A DNA stretch of 64,000 nt from a bacterium (GTDB lineage Bacteria; Zhuqueibacterota; Zhuqueibacteria; Oleimicrobiales; Geothermoviventaceae). Below are positions 1-9,197 of this stretch, piece by piece. Location: assembly GCA_028275345.1 (NCBI GenBank), contig JAPWUV010000010.1:62001-126000 (forward strand), in the 5' to 3' direction. A program made the position numbers and the translations under genes. The notes below the pieces were generated by a model that did no database searches, had not been told where the DNA came from, and saw nothing but the letters and a program-made list of their open reading frames with translations. Every line of letters starts with the position of its first letter. The first letter of the stretch is position 1.

Positions 1-117
1 CTCCTGTCCCGTCTTGACCACCTCGAAACGGAAACCGGCCCGGGTGAAGACCCGACGCGCGATCAAGCCCATATTGTCATCATCGTCCACGAGGAGGATG
101 TAGCCCTTATCGGCCAT
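1..117 (-). CDS. response regulator receiver domain (partial)
   Basis: Only the first 39 residues are in the window; the gene runs off the left edge. The start is MADKGYILLVDDDDNMG, with the hydrophobic first strand and acidic DDDD cluster of a CheY-like receiver domain (the Mg2+-binding pocket for phosphotransfer). The ATG lies inside the end of the upstream histidine kinase gene (11 bp overlap), so the two are translationally coupled and probably form a kinase/regulator pair. The output domain, if any, is not visible. Confidence 0.8.
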   Translation of the reverse strand, partial: MADKGYILLVDDDDNMGLIARRVFTRAGFRFEVVKTGQE

Positions 118-1606
118 CGATTCTCTCCGTGCCACCGAAAGCGGAAACGCCTTCGCCGTCGGCCTCCGAGAGCTTCAGGTTGCCCCTTGGTTCCAGCGGC
201 AAGTACACCCGGAACGTCGTCCCTTTGCCTTCCTCGCTCTTCACGCGGATCCTGCCGCCGTGGAGCTCCACGACGCGAGCCACCAATGCCAGTCCCAAAC
301 CCGAACCCTGCGACCCATCCTCCGCCAGATTCACGTTGGAGGCGCGGTAGAACTTCCGGAAGATGTGCGGCAGGTCTTTCTTCGGGATCCCGACCCCCTC
401 GTCACGGACGGTAAGCACAAGTTCCGATCCGTGCCTTTTCACATCCAACCAAACCTGTCGCCCGGAGGGGCTGTACTTGATGGCATTCGTGTAGAGATTG
501 AGCACGAGTTGGGTGAGCAATTGTCGATCGGCTTCGATGGGGGGGAGGTTGTCGCGGTACTCCCAGTGAACGCGGATACCCTTCTGCTCCGCCAAGGTCG
601 CGTGGTTGGCCACCACGGTGGTCACCACTTCGGCCAAATCGACTGTTTCCCATTTGGGCTGAAGTCTACCGCTCTCCAGGCGGGAAATGTCCAGGAACTT
701 GTTCACGAGGTCCGTGAGGCGTACGGCCTCTTCGTGGATGACGGAGGCGAATTCCCGCACGCGCTGGGGATCAGAGTCCGGGCTCATCAAGAGTTCGGAG
801 AATCCGCGGATGGAGGTGAGGGGAGAGCGTAGCTCGTGAGCGACCATCGAGACCAGCTCCGTCTTCAGCCGGTCCACCTCCCGCTCCCGCGTCACGTCGC
901 GGATGATGGTCACCACGCCGATCTTCTCATTGGAGGCCGTCAACACGGGGGCCGCCTTGCACTCGAAGGTTCGGTAGCTCAGTCCTCCGCCGACCCTGTC
1001 CACGAGCTCCACCGACGAAGCCCTCGCCTCTCCGGAACGCGCCACCCGCTGGATGAGCCGGAGCAACTGGCGGTTATTCCACAGCTCGGAGAGCGCTTTC
1101 CCCCGGACCTCCTCGCTGCGGACGCCCAACCACCTCTCCAGCTCCGCTCCGATCGCCATCACGTTCCCGTGGAGGTCCGTCACGATGACGCCATCGGCGA
1201 GATTGCGAAGGATGGCCTCGTTCTTATTCCTCTCCGTGATGATCTTGCTAATGTTCAGCTCATTGAGGCGCTCAAGTTCCGTGGTCATGTAGTTGAAAAG
1301 GCGCGCGAGATTGGCAAATTCGCCCGTGGATCGCACCGGGATTCGGTGATGAAATTGCCCCCGGGCGATCTCCCGCGCTCCCTGTTCCAGAGCCTTGAGG
1401 GGAAGGACGACACTCCTGGCCACGAAATACGCAGCGGCGGCGGCCATTACCACGGCCGCGAGGTAAAACAGCCAGACGCTCCCGAAGCTCAATCCCCCAT
1501 GCGCGGCCTGATACAGCACGAGAAGCGTGAGGGGAAGGACCGCACCTCCAATCCCCCATCCGAGAATCCTCCGGAAAACCGAGGAGCCTATCACCTCGCG
1601 GGGCAT
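107..1606 (-). CDS. membrane sensor histidine kinase (HAMP-PAS-HisKA-HATPase)
   Basis: A 499-residue inner-membrane sensor kinase. Two hydrophobic segments (about 15-35 and 43-63) are separated by only a short loop, so there is no large extracytoplasmic sensor. A HAMP linker (about 64-116), a PAS domain (about 127-240) and a HisKA dimerisation helix follow. His257 in VAHELRSPLTS is the predicted phosphorylated residue. The ATPase domain shows the N box (NLYTNAIKYSP), G1 box (DEGVGIP) and G2 box (GSGLGLAL). The layout resembles PhoR/WalK/ResE-type kinases. The ATG at 1606 has a GGGGAGG site 5 nt upstream. The next gene starts within its last codons and encodes a receiver, the likely partner. 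The signal is unknown. Confidence 0.9.
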   Translation of the reverse strand: MPREVIGSSVFRRILGWGIGGAVLPLTLLVLYQAAHGGLSFGSVWLFYLAAVVMAAAAAYFVARSVVLPLKALEQGAREIARGQFHHRIPVRSTGEFANLARLFNYMTTELERLNELNISKIITERNKNEAILRNLADGVIVTDLHGNVMAIGAELERWLGVRSEEVRGKALSELWNNRQLLRLIQRVARSGEARASSVELVDRVGGGLSYRTFECKAAPVLTASNEKIGVVTIIRDVTREREVDRLKTELVSMVAHELRSPLTSIRGFSELLMSPDSDPQRVREFASVIHEEAVRLTDLVNKFLDISRLESGRLQPKWETVDLAEVVTTVVANHATLAEQKGIRVHWEYRDNLPPIEADRQLLTQLVLNLYTNAIKYSPSGRQVWLDVKRHGSELVLTVRDEGVGIPKKDLPHIFRKFYRASNVNLAEDGSQGSGLGLALVARVVELHGGRIRVKSEEGKGTTFRVYLPLEPRGNLKLSEADGEGVSAFGGTERIDGR

Positions 1607-1689
1607 ACCCGCCTCCCCTCCGATGAACTGGGCCGGTTCCGCGCCGCGCGAGCGGCCTGCCCCCGGCTAAGAACGCCCACCTGCGGGCT

Positions 1690-2697
1690 TCAATCGCCGC
1701 CCCTGGACACGGCCTTTGCGGCCTCCGCGCCGAGCTCGCCGCGCGCGACCACGCGGTTCCGGCCCCGCTGCTTGGCCTGGTACAGGTAGGTATCCGCTGC
1801 GCTGATCAGCGCCTCGGCGCTGGTCCCGTCGTCCGGGTAGGCGGCGACCCCCGCGCTGATGGTGATCCTCCCTCCGGGCTGATTCTCGCGGAACGGAAAC
1901 TCGTACTCTTCCACCAAGCGCCGGAGTTTCTCCGCCACCACGCAGGCATTTGGCCCGTTGGTCTCCACCAGGATCAGGGCGAACTCCTCCCCGCCATACC
2001 GTGCAGCCACATCGACCTTCCGGAGGTTCCTGCGCAGAAGCTCGCCCAACGCCCGCAATACCTCATCCCCAGCCGGATGCCCGTTCCGGTCATTGTACTG
2101 CTTGAAGTAATCCAGATCCATCATGACCAAGGACAGATCCAGCTGGTGCCTTTCTGCCCGGTCCACCTCGTTCTGGAGACGCTCTCGGAAGTACCGGTAG
2201 TTGTAGAGCCCTGTCAGGCCATCCGTGACCGCCAGCTCCTGCAGTTCCTTCCGGGCCTGCTCGAGCTCGCGGAGCTTTTCCTCAAGCTCGTCGTGCAGCT
2301 GTTTCACCCGGAGGAGAGAGCGGACCCTTGCCAGCAGCTCGTACTTGTTGAACGGCTTTGTGAGGAAGTCGTCGGCGCCAGCCTCAATTCCTCGGATGCG
2401 ATCCGAGGTGTCGTTCAGCGCGGTGATCATCACGATGGGGATGAACTGCGTGGAGGGATCGCCCTTGAGTCGCTCGCAGACCTCGAACCCATTCATGTTG
2501 GGCATCATCACGTCCAGGAGGATGAGGTCCGGCCTTTCTTTGCGCACCACTTCCAATGCTTCCAGGCCGTCCAACGCCTCCAGGACCTCGTACCCTGCAG
2601 CTTCCAGGTATGCGCGCTGCAGCTGCACGTTCACCGCGACATCATCCACAACGAGGATGCGGAACTTCTTGCCATCCCGGCTCTGCTGATCGGTCAT
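1690..2697 (-). CDS. response regulator with GGDEF domain (diguanylate cyclase, PleD-like)
   Basis: Predicted c-di-GMP synthase under phosphorelay control. The N-terminal receiver carries FRILVVDD, the phospho-acceptor region [13 protein letters not shown] and the lysine region FLTKPFN. A coiled coil of about 35 residues (rich in EEKLRELEQ) leads to a GGDEF domain with an intact active-site signature (YGGEEF). The inhibitory-site motif RKVD sits five residues before it, so product feedback is expected. The frame is open back to 2799, but that would overlap gcvPB. The ATG at 2697 is preferred: AAGGAAG lies just upstream and the receiver begins about 10 residues later. It lies 83 bp upstream of the histidine kinase gene on the same strand. 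Confidence 0.88.
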   Translation of the reverse strand: MTDQQSRDGKKFRILVVDDVAVNVQLQRAYLEAAGYEVLEALDGLEALEVVRKERPDLILLDVMMPNMNGFEVCERLKGDPSTQFIPIVMITALNDTSDRIRGIEAGADDFLTKPFNKYELLARVRSLLRVKQLHDELEEKLRELEQARKELQELAVTDGLTGLYNYRYFRERLQNEVDRAERHQLDLSLVMMDLDYFKQYNDRNGHPAGDEVLRALGELLRRNLRKVDVAARYGGEEFALILVETNGPNACVVAEKLRRLVEEYEFPFRENQPGGRITISAGVAAYPDDGTSAEALISAADTYLYQAKQRGRNRVVARGELGAEAAKAVSRGGD

Positions 2698-2780
2698 CAC
2701 TTCCTTGCTCGTACCCGTCCCGCGCCAGCTGTCCTCGTCCTGGGCTACCCCTGGGAGACTTTGATTGCCCGATGCCGGAA

Positions 2781-4244
2781 TCATCCGGCCCTGCCCCATT
2801 CATAGCGGACATTCAATTCCCGCGAGGCCCTAGCCTCGTCCAGGCGACCCACGGGGGTGCTCTGAGGCGCCGAGCGCAGACGATCCGGGTCCTCCTCGGC
2901 TTCCCTCGCCACCTGGAGCATGGCTTCCGCGAACTCGTCCAGCGTGCGCTTCGATTCCGTCTCTGTGGGCTCGACCATCAGGGCCTCGTGCACAATCAGC
3001 GGGAAGTAGATGGTGGGCGCATGGAAGCCAAGGTCCAGGAGCCGCTTCGCCATGTCCAAGGTCTTTACTCCCTTCTGTTTCTGCCGGTCCCCGGACAAGA
3101 CGAATTCGTGCATGGGCCGCTCAGAATACGGCACGTCGAACGACCCTCGGAGCCGCGAAAGCAGATAGTTGGCATTAAGCACGGCAGTCTCGGCAACCTG
3201 CCGCAGACCCTCCGGCCCCAGCATCCGGATGTACGTGTACGCGCGCACCATCACCAGGAAATGGCCCCAGAAGGCAAGGACCCGCCCCACTGATTGGGGC
3301 CGGTGCCAGTCGAAATGATACCCGTCTTCCGCCTTGCGCACGATGGGCTTCGGGAGAAACGGCACCAACCTCTCCGAAACCCCCACGGGACCAGCGCCCG
3401 GCCCTCCTCCTCCATGGGGTGTGGAAAAGGTCTTGTGGAGGTTGAAGTGAAGCACATCCACGCCGAAATCGCCGGGGCGGACGACTCCGAGAAGGGCATT
3501 GAGGTTCGCCCCGTCCATGTAGAACAGGGCACCGACGGAATCGAGAATCCGCCGGATCTCCTCGACCTCCACCTCGAAAATCCCCAGCGTGTTGGGATTG
3601 GTGAGCATGAGCGCCGCCGTCTCCTCATTGGCTTTCCGGCGGAGGTCATCCAGGTCCACTCGGCCATGCTCGTTCGAACGGACCTGCACCGCTTCGTAAC
3701 CCGAGATCGTCACGCTCGCCGGGTTCGTGCCGTGGGCGGAGTCGGGCACTAACACGTACTTTCGCGGCCGACCTCGGTGCTCATGATAGGCTCGGATCAT
3801 CATCAACCCGGTGAGCTCGCCGTGGGCTCCCGCCGCAGGCTGCAAGCTCACCCCAGCCAGCCCTGCGATCTCACACAGATATGCCCCCAGCTCCGCCATC
3901 AGCTGGAGGGCCCCCTGCACCGTTCTCTCCGGCTGGAAAGGATGCAAGCTCTCGAATCCGGGCAGCCTGGCCAGGGCCTCGTTCACCTTGGGGTTGTATT
4001 TCATGGTGCAGGACCCGAGAGGGTAGAGACCCTTGTCCACGTGGTAGTTCAGCGCGGAAAGTCGGACGAAGTGCCGCACCGCCTCAGGTTCAGTCACTTC
4101 GGGGAGCAGAGGGAGCTCGTCGCGGAGTGCATCTGGCGGAAGGAGCTCTTCCAGCGGCTGGCACGGGACGTCGGGCTCGGGCAGCTTCACACCGCTTTTG
4201 CCTCGTCCCGAGATCTCGAAGATCAACGGCTCAGGGCCCGCCAC
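2781..4244 (-). CDS. gcvPB: glycine dehydrogenase (decarboxylating) subunit 2
   Basis: C-terminal half of the split P-protein of the glycine cleavage system. It decarboxylates glycine with PLP and passes aminomethyl to GcvH lipoate. The predicted PLP lysine is Lys271 in [14 protein letters not shown]. Other conserved stretches are [21 protein letters not shown] and [13 protein letters not shown]. The frame extends to 4349, but a strong promoter at 4355-4383 would start RNA near 4348, which rules out that upstream start. GTG at 4244 has GAGG 6 nt upstream and gives 487 residues, normal for the family. No gcvPA, gcvT or gcvH is in the window, so this subunit is an orphan here. Confidence 0.93.
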   Translation of the reverse strand: MAGPEPLIFEISGRGKSGVKLPEPDVPCQPLEELLPPDALRDELPLLPEVTEPEAVRHFVRLSALNYHVDKGLYPLGSCTMKYNPKVNEALARLPGFESLHPFQPERTVQGALQLMAELGAYLCEIAGLAGVSLQPAAGAHGELTGLMMIRAYHEHRGRPRKYVLVPDSAHGTNPASVTISGYEAVQVRSNEHGRVDLDDLRRKANEETAALMLTNPNTLGIFEVEVEEIRRILDSVGALFYMDGANLNALLGVVRPGDFGVDVLHFNLHKTFSTPHGGGGPGAGPVGVSERLVPFLPKPIVRKAEDGYHFDWHRPQSVGRVLAFWGHFLVMVRAYTYIRMLGPEGLRQVAETAVLNANYLLSRLRGSFDVPYSERPMHEFVLSGDRQKQKGVKTLDMAKRLLDLGFHAPTIYFPLIVHEALMVEPTETESKRTLDEFAEAMLQVAREAEEDPDRLRSAPQSTPVGRLDEARASRELNVRYEWGRAG

Positions 4245-4354
4245 GGATGTCCTCGCCTCTTCTCGACCGATCTTGCCTGCCTCATCGAGGAAATGACGGG
4301 ATGCCACATCCCCCTCGTCTCGAGCACGCTGGAATCCGCGAAAAATCAAAAGCC

Positions 4355-4383
4355 AAAATAGCAGAATCCCCCCTGATTGTCAA
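4355..4383 (-). promoter_or_regulatory. sigma70-type promoter for gcvPB
   Basis: On the minus strand, a consensus -35 TTGACA (4378-4383), a 17 bp spacer and -10 TATTTT (4355-4360). Expected start is near 4348, giving a leader of about 100 nt before the GTG start. I looked for a glycine riboswitch in that leader and did not see its conserved core. Confidence 0.75.
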
Positions 4384-4484
4384 GGCGTTTTTCCCCGCCC
4401 TGCCCTTCGCTAGAACATGCACCTGACCTGCCTCACCCTCTACGGGCTGATGTTGGAGAGGCTCCCGCTACGTCCGGCATTCCC

Positions 4485-4513
4485 TTGCGCGACGGCGAGA
4501 GGACAGGTATATT
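4485..4513 (+). promoter_or_regulatory. sigma70-type promoter for the transglutaminase-like gene
   Basis: TTGCGC (4485-4490), 17 bp, TATATT (4508-4513), predicting a start near 4520 and a leader of about 34 nt to the ATG at 4554. It is divergent from the gcvPB promoter. The roughly 310 bp between the two genes hold these two promoters and the gcvPB leader; nothing else was recognised there. Confidence 0.55.
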
Positions 4514-4553
4514 GTCGCGGACATCAAGGCCATTCCGGTTTAGGGAGGGACAT

Positions 4554-6071
4554 ATGCGGCAGCTTCTGGCATTCTCGCTGCTCATCGCTCTCGGAGGGCG
4601 AGTAGGCGGCTTCGACAACAGCAGCGACGCAGAAACGTACGTCCTCCGCTTGCTCGGTCAAGACGTCGGGACGGCGCGCTACGAGGCGAACTTCGATGCG
4701 GATTCGCTACGGACCCGTTCTCTCGTCTCCTTTCGGTTGCGTCAAGGCGACCAGGTTACAGAGCTCGAGCTCCGTGGCGAGCTCGTGAGCGAGACGGCCA
4801 GTTTCCTGCCTCGCCGCTACCATCTCGTCATGCAGGCCAACGGCGAGGAACAGGCGACGATTCGCGTCGCGATGCGTGCGGACTCCGCCGTGGCGTCTGT
4901 GCGCGCCGCGGGGCTCGGAGAGCATACCCTGCGCATCCCCCTGGAACGAAACACCTTCCTCCTCGACAACAACTTCTGCCTGGACCACTACCAGCTGCTC
5001 CTTTGGCATTTCCACCGCAGCGGCTGCGACTCGAGCAGGTACCCGTTTCTCGTCCCTCAGATCCTGCTCCGCACGCCGCAGGTCTTCCATCTCACGCTGC
5101 GAAAAGGCGGCATGGACACCCTCTCCCTCTCCGGGGAACCGAAGGTCTCCTGCCGCAAGATCGAGGCGACTTCCGACGCCGGCCCGTCCATGCAATTCTG
5201 GGTCCGCGAGACGGACGGCCTTCTCCTCCGATGGACCGTTCCAGCCCAGTTCGCAGAGGCGCTGCACGACACGTCCCAGCGGTCCCGAGAATCCCTCCGT
5301 GAGCTTGACCTCCACCGCGTCCTACAGCGGTTGATTGACCGCCTGTACATCCGCACCTACGCGGATCTCGGCGACTGGAGACGGCTGGAGTATCTGAGAC
5401 TGCAAGCGAAGCTGGACATCTTAGCTTTCGGGGAACCCACCCGGGATACTCCTTGGCAAGGCTTCCAGGGCGAATGCCGGTTCTCCGAGGGCAGGGCCAC
5501 TTACGACGGGATCTTCACGATTCGGATGCTCACGGCTCCCCCTGCGGGACGTTGGCCGCGTCCCGAGGAACAGCGGGAACTTGGGCGCTGGCTGAAGGCG
5601 GAGCCCATGACCCCGATCGACCAGGAGGAAATCGTCTCGCTCGCCGACTCCCTCCGACGCAGCTGCACGAGCGCGCTGGAGGCGCTGCGGAGCGTCTGCG
5701 GCTGGATCCACGCCAACATCCGGTACGAGATCACCGGGAGCGATGCGCTAACCTGTCTGCGGACCCGCCGCGGCGACTGTGGTCCCCAGTCCTATCTCGC
5801 CATTGCACTGCTCCGGGCCATGGGCATCCCCGCTCGCATCGCTGGCGGGCTTCTTTACGTGGGCGGGCGCTTCGGCCAGCACAATTGGATCGAAGCCTGG
5901 CTGAGTCCGGAAACCGGCTGGATCCCCGCAGATCCGACTACGGGCGAGGTAGACACCTTCAGCGCCGCCCACATCACCCTCTGGCAAGGCTGGGCCGGCG
6001 CTCTTCACCCCGAGGCCGGAGATGCTCGCCTCGAAGTGCTGGAATTCCGCAAAGCCTCGGGCAGGGAATAA
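4554..6071 (+). CDS. exported transglutaminase-like (cysteine protease fold) protein
   Basis: 505 residues with an N-terminal signal peptide (MRQLLAFSLLIALGG). An N-terminal region of about 350 residues is not recognised. It is followed by a transglutaminase-like core at about 350-480 with all three catalytic positions: Cys in RRGDCGPQS, His in GQHNWIEAW and Asp in PADPTTGE. Such bacterial proteins act in the periplasm as peptidases or amide hydrolases, and the substrate is unknown. ATG at 4554 is chosen because GGGAGG lies just upstream and the signal peptide follows directly; the frame upstream of it has no coding character. It converges with the prolyl isomerase gene. Confidence 0.82.
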   Translation: MRQLLAFSLLIALGGRVGGFDNSSDAETYVLRLLGQDVGTARYEANFDADSLRTRSLVSFRLRQGDQVTELELRGELVSETASFLPRRYHLVMQANGEEQATIRVAMRADSAVASVRAAGLGEHTLRIPLERNTFLLDNNFCLDHYQLLLWHFHRSGCDSSRYPFLVPQILLRTPQVFHLTLRKGGMDTLSLSGEPKVSCRKIEATSDAGPSMQFWVRETDGLLLRWTVPAQFAEALHDTSQRSRESLRELDLHRVLQRLIDRLYIRTYADLGDWRRLEYLRLQAKLDILAFGEPTRDTPWQGFQGECRFSEGRATYDGIFTIRMLTAPPAGRWPRPEEQRELGRWLKAEPMTPIDQEEIVSLADSLRRSCTSALEALRSVCGWIHANIRYEITGSDALTCLRTRRGDCGPQSYLAIALLRAMGIPARIAGGLLYVGGRFGQHNWIEAWLSPETGWIPADPTTGEVDTFSAAHITLWQGWAGALHPEAGDARLEVLEFRKASGRE

Positions 6072-6136
6072 TCGGCTCTACAACGGCCAAGAGACACGAC
6101 CCGCGCGCCGGCATTCCGAAGCCGCTCCAAGCCAAT

Positions 6137-7873
6137 TCACTTGGGCAAGGGGAACGCGCGGGCAAGGGCCCTCTCGTAGATTACGGGGCGGTGGCGCTTT
6201 CGCAGATTCTCGGACAGTTCCCTGGCCAGGCGGAGCTGAGCGTCGGCGCGCGCCCGATCCATCACCTGAGTCCTCGCCTCCTCAAAGGTCTTCAGCCGTT
6301 CGGGCTGCTCATCTTCGATGCGGATCACCGACCACTTGTTGCCGACGGGAATCGGACCGGCGATCTCGCCTTTCCGCATCTTGACGGCTTGCGTGCCCAG
6401 CTCCCCGAAGGCTCCCTCCGAAAGCCATCCGAGCAGCCCGTCCGAGTCTTTCGTGGAACGACGCTCGTTGAACTCGCGCACCAACTTCACGAAATCCTCG
6501 CCGGCCTTGGCTCGCCGCGCCACCTCCTCGGCAACGTCGTAGTTCCCGATCAGAATCTCCCGAACCAGCCTAGCAGCCGGAAGCTTGAACTGGTCTCGGT
6601 GGGACTCGAAAAACTGCCGCGCCTGCTCCTCCGCAATGTCGACCTTCTCCCGGACAAGCCGATTCTCGAGCACTGTGGGCAACACCCGCAGCTCGTAGTT
6701 TCGCAGCTGTTGCAAGACCTCGGGATCTGTGGCATAACCGAGCTGGTAGGCATGGTGGGAGAGCAACTTGCGCCGAGCGATCCCCTCGATCCAGGAGCGG
6801 CGGGTCTTTTCGTCGGTGAAATCCGGTGGCGTCCTGCCACCATTCCGCCGCACGTAGTCGATCACCTCTCCGATGGTCAGACTATCTCCGTCCCAGCGGC
6901 AAAGGGCATGTCGGTAATGGTCGAGAGGCACAATCTCGAACTGGTCGCTGCCCTCTGTCACCTGCCCCGACATCATGGCAGCCTTGCGGATCTTCATCAA
7001 ACCCGAAAGGTAATTCCAGGCGAATTCGTCCTCCTTGTAATGATAGAGGCTCGCCACCTGCTGGATGAAACGTTCCACTTCGGCATCGATTCGCTCACGG
7101 TACGGGCTGACGTTGCGCATCTGCGACAGTACCTCGAATCGGATGAGCCGCAAGGGCTGCTCCTCGACCCGATTCTTCTCGACGATTTGATAGATGGCAA
7201 AACCGCTTTCCGAACGGATGGGACGACTGAATCGGCCCTTCTCCAGAGCGAATAGCTCCCGGCATAGCTGCGGACTCGCGCTTCCCCACCGAATCCACCG
7301 GGGGTTACCTGCGGACTTGCGCTCCCCCGGGTCATCGCTGTACCGCACCACCAGGCTATCGAACGGCTCCCCCCGCCGCAGACGGTCGTAAACTTGCCAG
7401 GCAAGAGCCCCTTTGGCCAAGACCTCCTTCGGGCGATCCCTCTCCCCCGTGTAGAAGGAAATCGTCTTCACCTTGACGGCCGTCCCCGAGTACTTGTACC
7501 ATTGTCTCACGTCGCGCTCCGGAATGAGGCGGTAGAGGATCTTCTCCCGCATCATCTCCTCCATGACCGCCCGATCTCGGACTTCGCGAAAGCGCAGCGC
7601 GTAGAGGGAGTCCTGGTCCAACCCGACCCGTTTGGCCTCCAGGTATTTGAGGCGAGCTTCCAGCATCCGCTCCAGATGCGTGCGCCGGCTCTCCATGGGC
7701 ACCGCCCGGAGGGCCTCCGGGTCTCTTCCGATGCGGTAATGATCGCGGAATTCGCCGAGCGTGATCCGCACGTTTCCGATGCGTGCGACGGTCAGGGGAT
7801 CCGTCAGCTTTTCGCAGCCCGTCGTGACCAGTCCCACACTTACCAGCACCACGGAGAACCATCGGTGATTCAT
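6137..7873 (-). CDS. peptidyl-prolyl cis-trans isomerase lipoprotein (two PpiC/parvulin domains)
   Basis: 578 residues. The signal sequence ends in a lipobox (VTTGC, Cys20), so it is a lipoprotein. A SurA/PrsA-like N-terminal helical region (VARIGNVRITLGEFRDHY) is followed by two parvulin-like domains, about residues 130-235 and 425-530. The second is the better conserved (DGLLGWLSEGAFGE, MRKGEIAGPIPVGNKWSVI). The role is probably folding of exported or outer-membrane proteins. It lies 27 bp after the sugar-isomerase-like gene on the same strand, so it is likely the last gene of that operon, perhaps serving its exported enzymes. A paralogous SurA elsewhere in the genome is possible. Confidence 0.85.
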   Translation of the reverse strand: MNHRWFSVVLVSVGLVTTGCEKLTDPLTVARIGNVRITLGEFRDHYRIGRDPEALRAVPMESRRTHLERMLEARLKYLEAKRVGLDQDSLYALRFREVRDRAVMEEMMREKILYRLIPERDVRQWYKYSGTAVKVKTISFYTGERDRPKEVLAKGALAWQVYDRLRRGEPFDSLVVRYSDDPGERKSAGNPRWIRWGSASPQLCRELFALEKGRFSRPIRSESGFAIYQIVEKNRVEEQPLRLIRFEVLSQMRNVSPYRERIDAEVERFIQQVASLYHYKEDEFAWNYLSGLMKIRKAAMMSGQVTEGSDQFEIVPLDHYRHALCRWDGDSLTIGEVIDYVRRNGGRTPPDFTDEKTRRSWIEGIARRKLLSHHAYQLGYATDPEVLQQLRNYELRVLPTVLENRLVREKVDIAEEQARQFFESHRDQFKLPAARLVREILIGNYDVAEEVARRAKAGEDFVKLVREFNERRSTKDSDGLLGWLSEGAFGELGTQAVKMRKGEIAGPIPVGNKWSVIRIEDEQPERLKTFEEARTQVMDRARADAQLRLARELSENLRKRHRPVIYERALARAFPLPK

Positions 7874-7900
7874 GCGCGATCCCTCTCCTTCGCCTGCCGA

Positions 7901-9157
7901 TCAGGCAATCCCCATTTCCCTCCGAAATCGGTCCACGACCGTTAGGTCGATGCGCGGGTAGTCGACGCCACCCGCCACTACCCGGGTCAAGAGATCGTGC
8001 AGCTCGCTCGCTCTCTTGCTCCTCCGGAGCGACTGCAGCCGTTCCGGGCCTTCGCCTTCGAGGAGCTTGACCGCCAGCGCGTCGAAGAAATTGATGGCGT
8101 TCACGCAGGCGACGTAGGCCTTCAGCGGATCGTCGCGCTGCGGGAAGAGATCCGGCTCGTGAACCCCGTTCCAGCTCGCCTCGCGCAGAAGGAGCGAAGA
8201 CTCCAGGGCATCCCAGAAGTGGACGCTCCCAAAGAGCAGATCATTGTCGATACGCCCTTCCGAATCATTCTCGTGACGCAGGAAAAGCCTCCCGCGCCGC
8301 AGGCACTTCCGGACGGCCTCGCTCACCTTGCGCCCGGCGAGGTAGACGTGCGCATCTTCGATATTAACCCCCATCCGGTTCTCGTAGGGTTGCCAGCGTC
8401 GAGCCACCTCCTCGGCAAAACGTTGGGTTGGGGTTTCAGGACCTAGCTCCTGGCGCACTTCGGTCACGATCTGGTCGCGGATCGCGCTTTCCACCTCTTC
8501 ACACATGGCGAGCGCGTCCTCGACCGTCTTGATGACGGCGTGTTCCGGAGCGTCATAGGGCTTGAATTCGATGGCAATCCCTACCCGTCCTTCCACCGAC
8601 CGCAGGATCCGAACGTAGTGCTGGCGTGTCCATTCCCACTGCACTTCCGGTTCGTAGAGGAGATACCCCTCAAATCCGTCTCGGCCGGCCCAATCCGTCT
8701 GAAAGGCGCATCCGTATTTGGCGCAGAGGAGTTGCGCCTCGATCTTCAACCGGGTGGAAAGCTCACGGATCTCTTCCATGTGGGAGGCCGGCCCCCCGAA
8801 ACGAAAAACCTTGTCGCTGAAAACATCCGCCGCGATCGAGGTGATGCCCATCTTCCGCTCGGTCAGCAGGGCTCTCCACGCCTCCTCGTTGTCAGGACCG
8901 AACTCCCGAGGGTAGTGGAAGCTCACCGCCTTCACCCCGATGCGGTACAGGAATTCGACCGCCACCTCTGGGCGGACGGATTCCGGATTCATCTGCCGAC
9001 CGAACCGGTCGCCCATTGGCGAGATGAAATACCAAATCCCCGCCGAGAAGCGCTTCCCCTCCGTGGCCCGCCAAGCTTCCTCGTAGATCGGGCCCGGCGG
9101 CAAGGGTTGTACCGGGATGGACTCCGCTTCCACGATGGGCGTCATCCTGTGCCCCAT
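7901..9157 (-). CDS. xylose isomerase-like TIM barrel sugar isomerase/epimerase
   Basis: 418 residues without signal peptide. The xylose-isomerase-like fold shows in its barrel strands: VKAVSFHYP near the N terminus, an acidic strand end GIAIEFKPYD, NIEDAHVYLAG, and GRLFLRHENDSEGRIDND, which supply Glu, Asp and His metal-ligand candidates. Its substrate cannot be read from the sequence. It sits between an alpha-mannosidase and a prolyl isomerase, 40 bp after the mannosidase stop, so a role in aldose/ketose interconversion in the same pathway is likely. ATG at 9157 and at 9145 (GGGG six nt before the latter) are both possible starts. Confidence 0.72.
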   Translation of the reverse strand: MGHRMTPIVEAESIPVQPLPPGPIYEEAWRATEGKRFSAGIWYFISPMGDRFGRQMNPESVRPEVAVEFLYRIGVKAVSFHYPREFGPDNEEAWRALLTERKMGITSIAADVFSDKVFRFGGPASHMEEIRELSTRLKIEAQLLCAKYGCAFQTDWAGRDGFEGYLLYEPEVQWEWTRQHYVRILRSVEGRVGIAIEFKPYDAPEHAVIKTVEDALAMCEEVESAIRDQIVTEVRQELGPETPTQRFAEEVARRWQPYENRMGVNIEDAHVYLAGRKVSEAVRKCLRRGRLFLRHENDSEGRIDNDLLFGSVHFWDALESSLLLREASWNGVHEPDLFPQRDDPLKAYVACVNAINFFDALAVKLLEGEGPERLQSLRRSKRASELHDLLTRVVAGGVDYPRIDLTVVDRFRREMGIA

Positions 9158-9197
9158 TCGACCGCGCTGCGTGTTCCCGCTGATGGCGAAATCCGGA

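Noticed and set aside
4245-4348. Possible glycine riboswitch in the gcvPB leader
   Set aside because: Length fits, but the conserved aptamer core was not seen on reading the leader; a covariance search would settle it.
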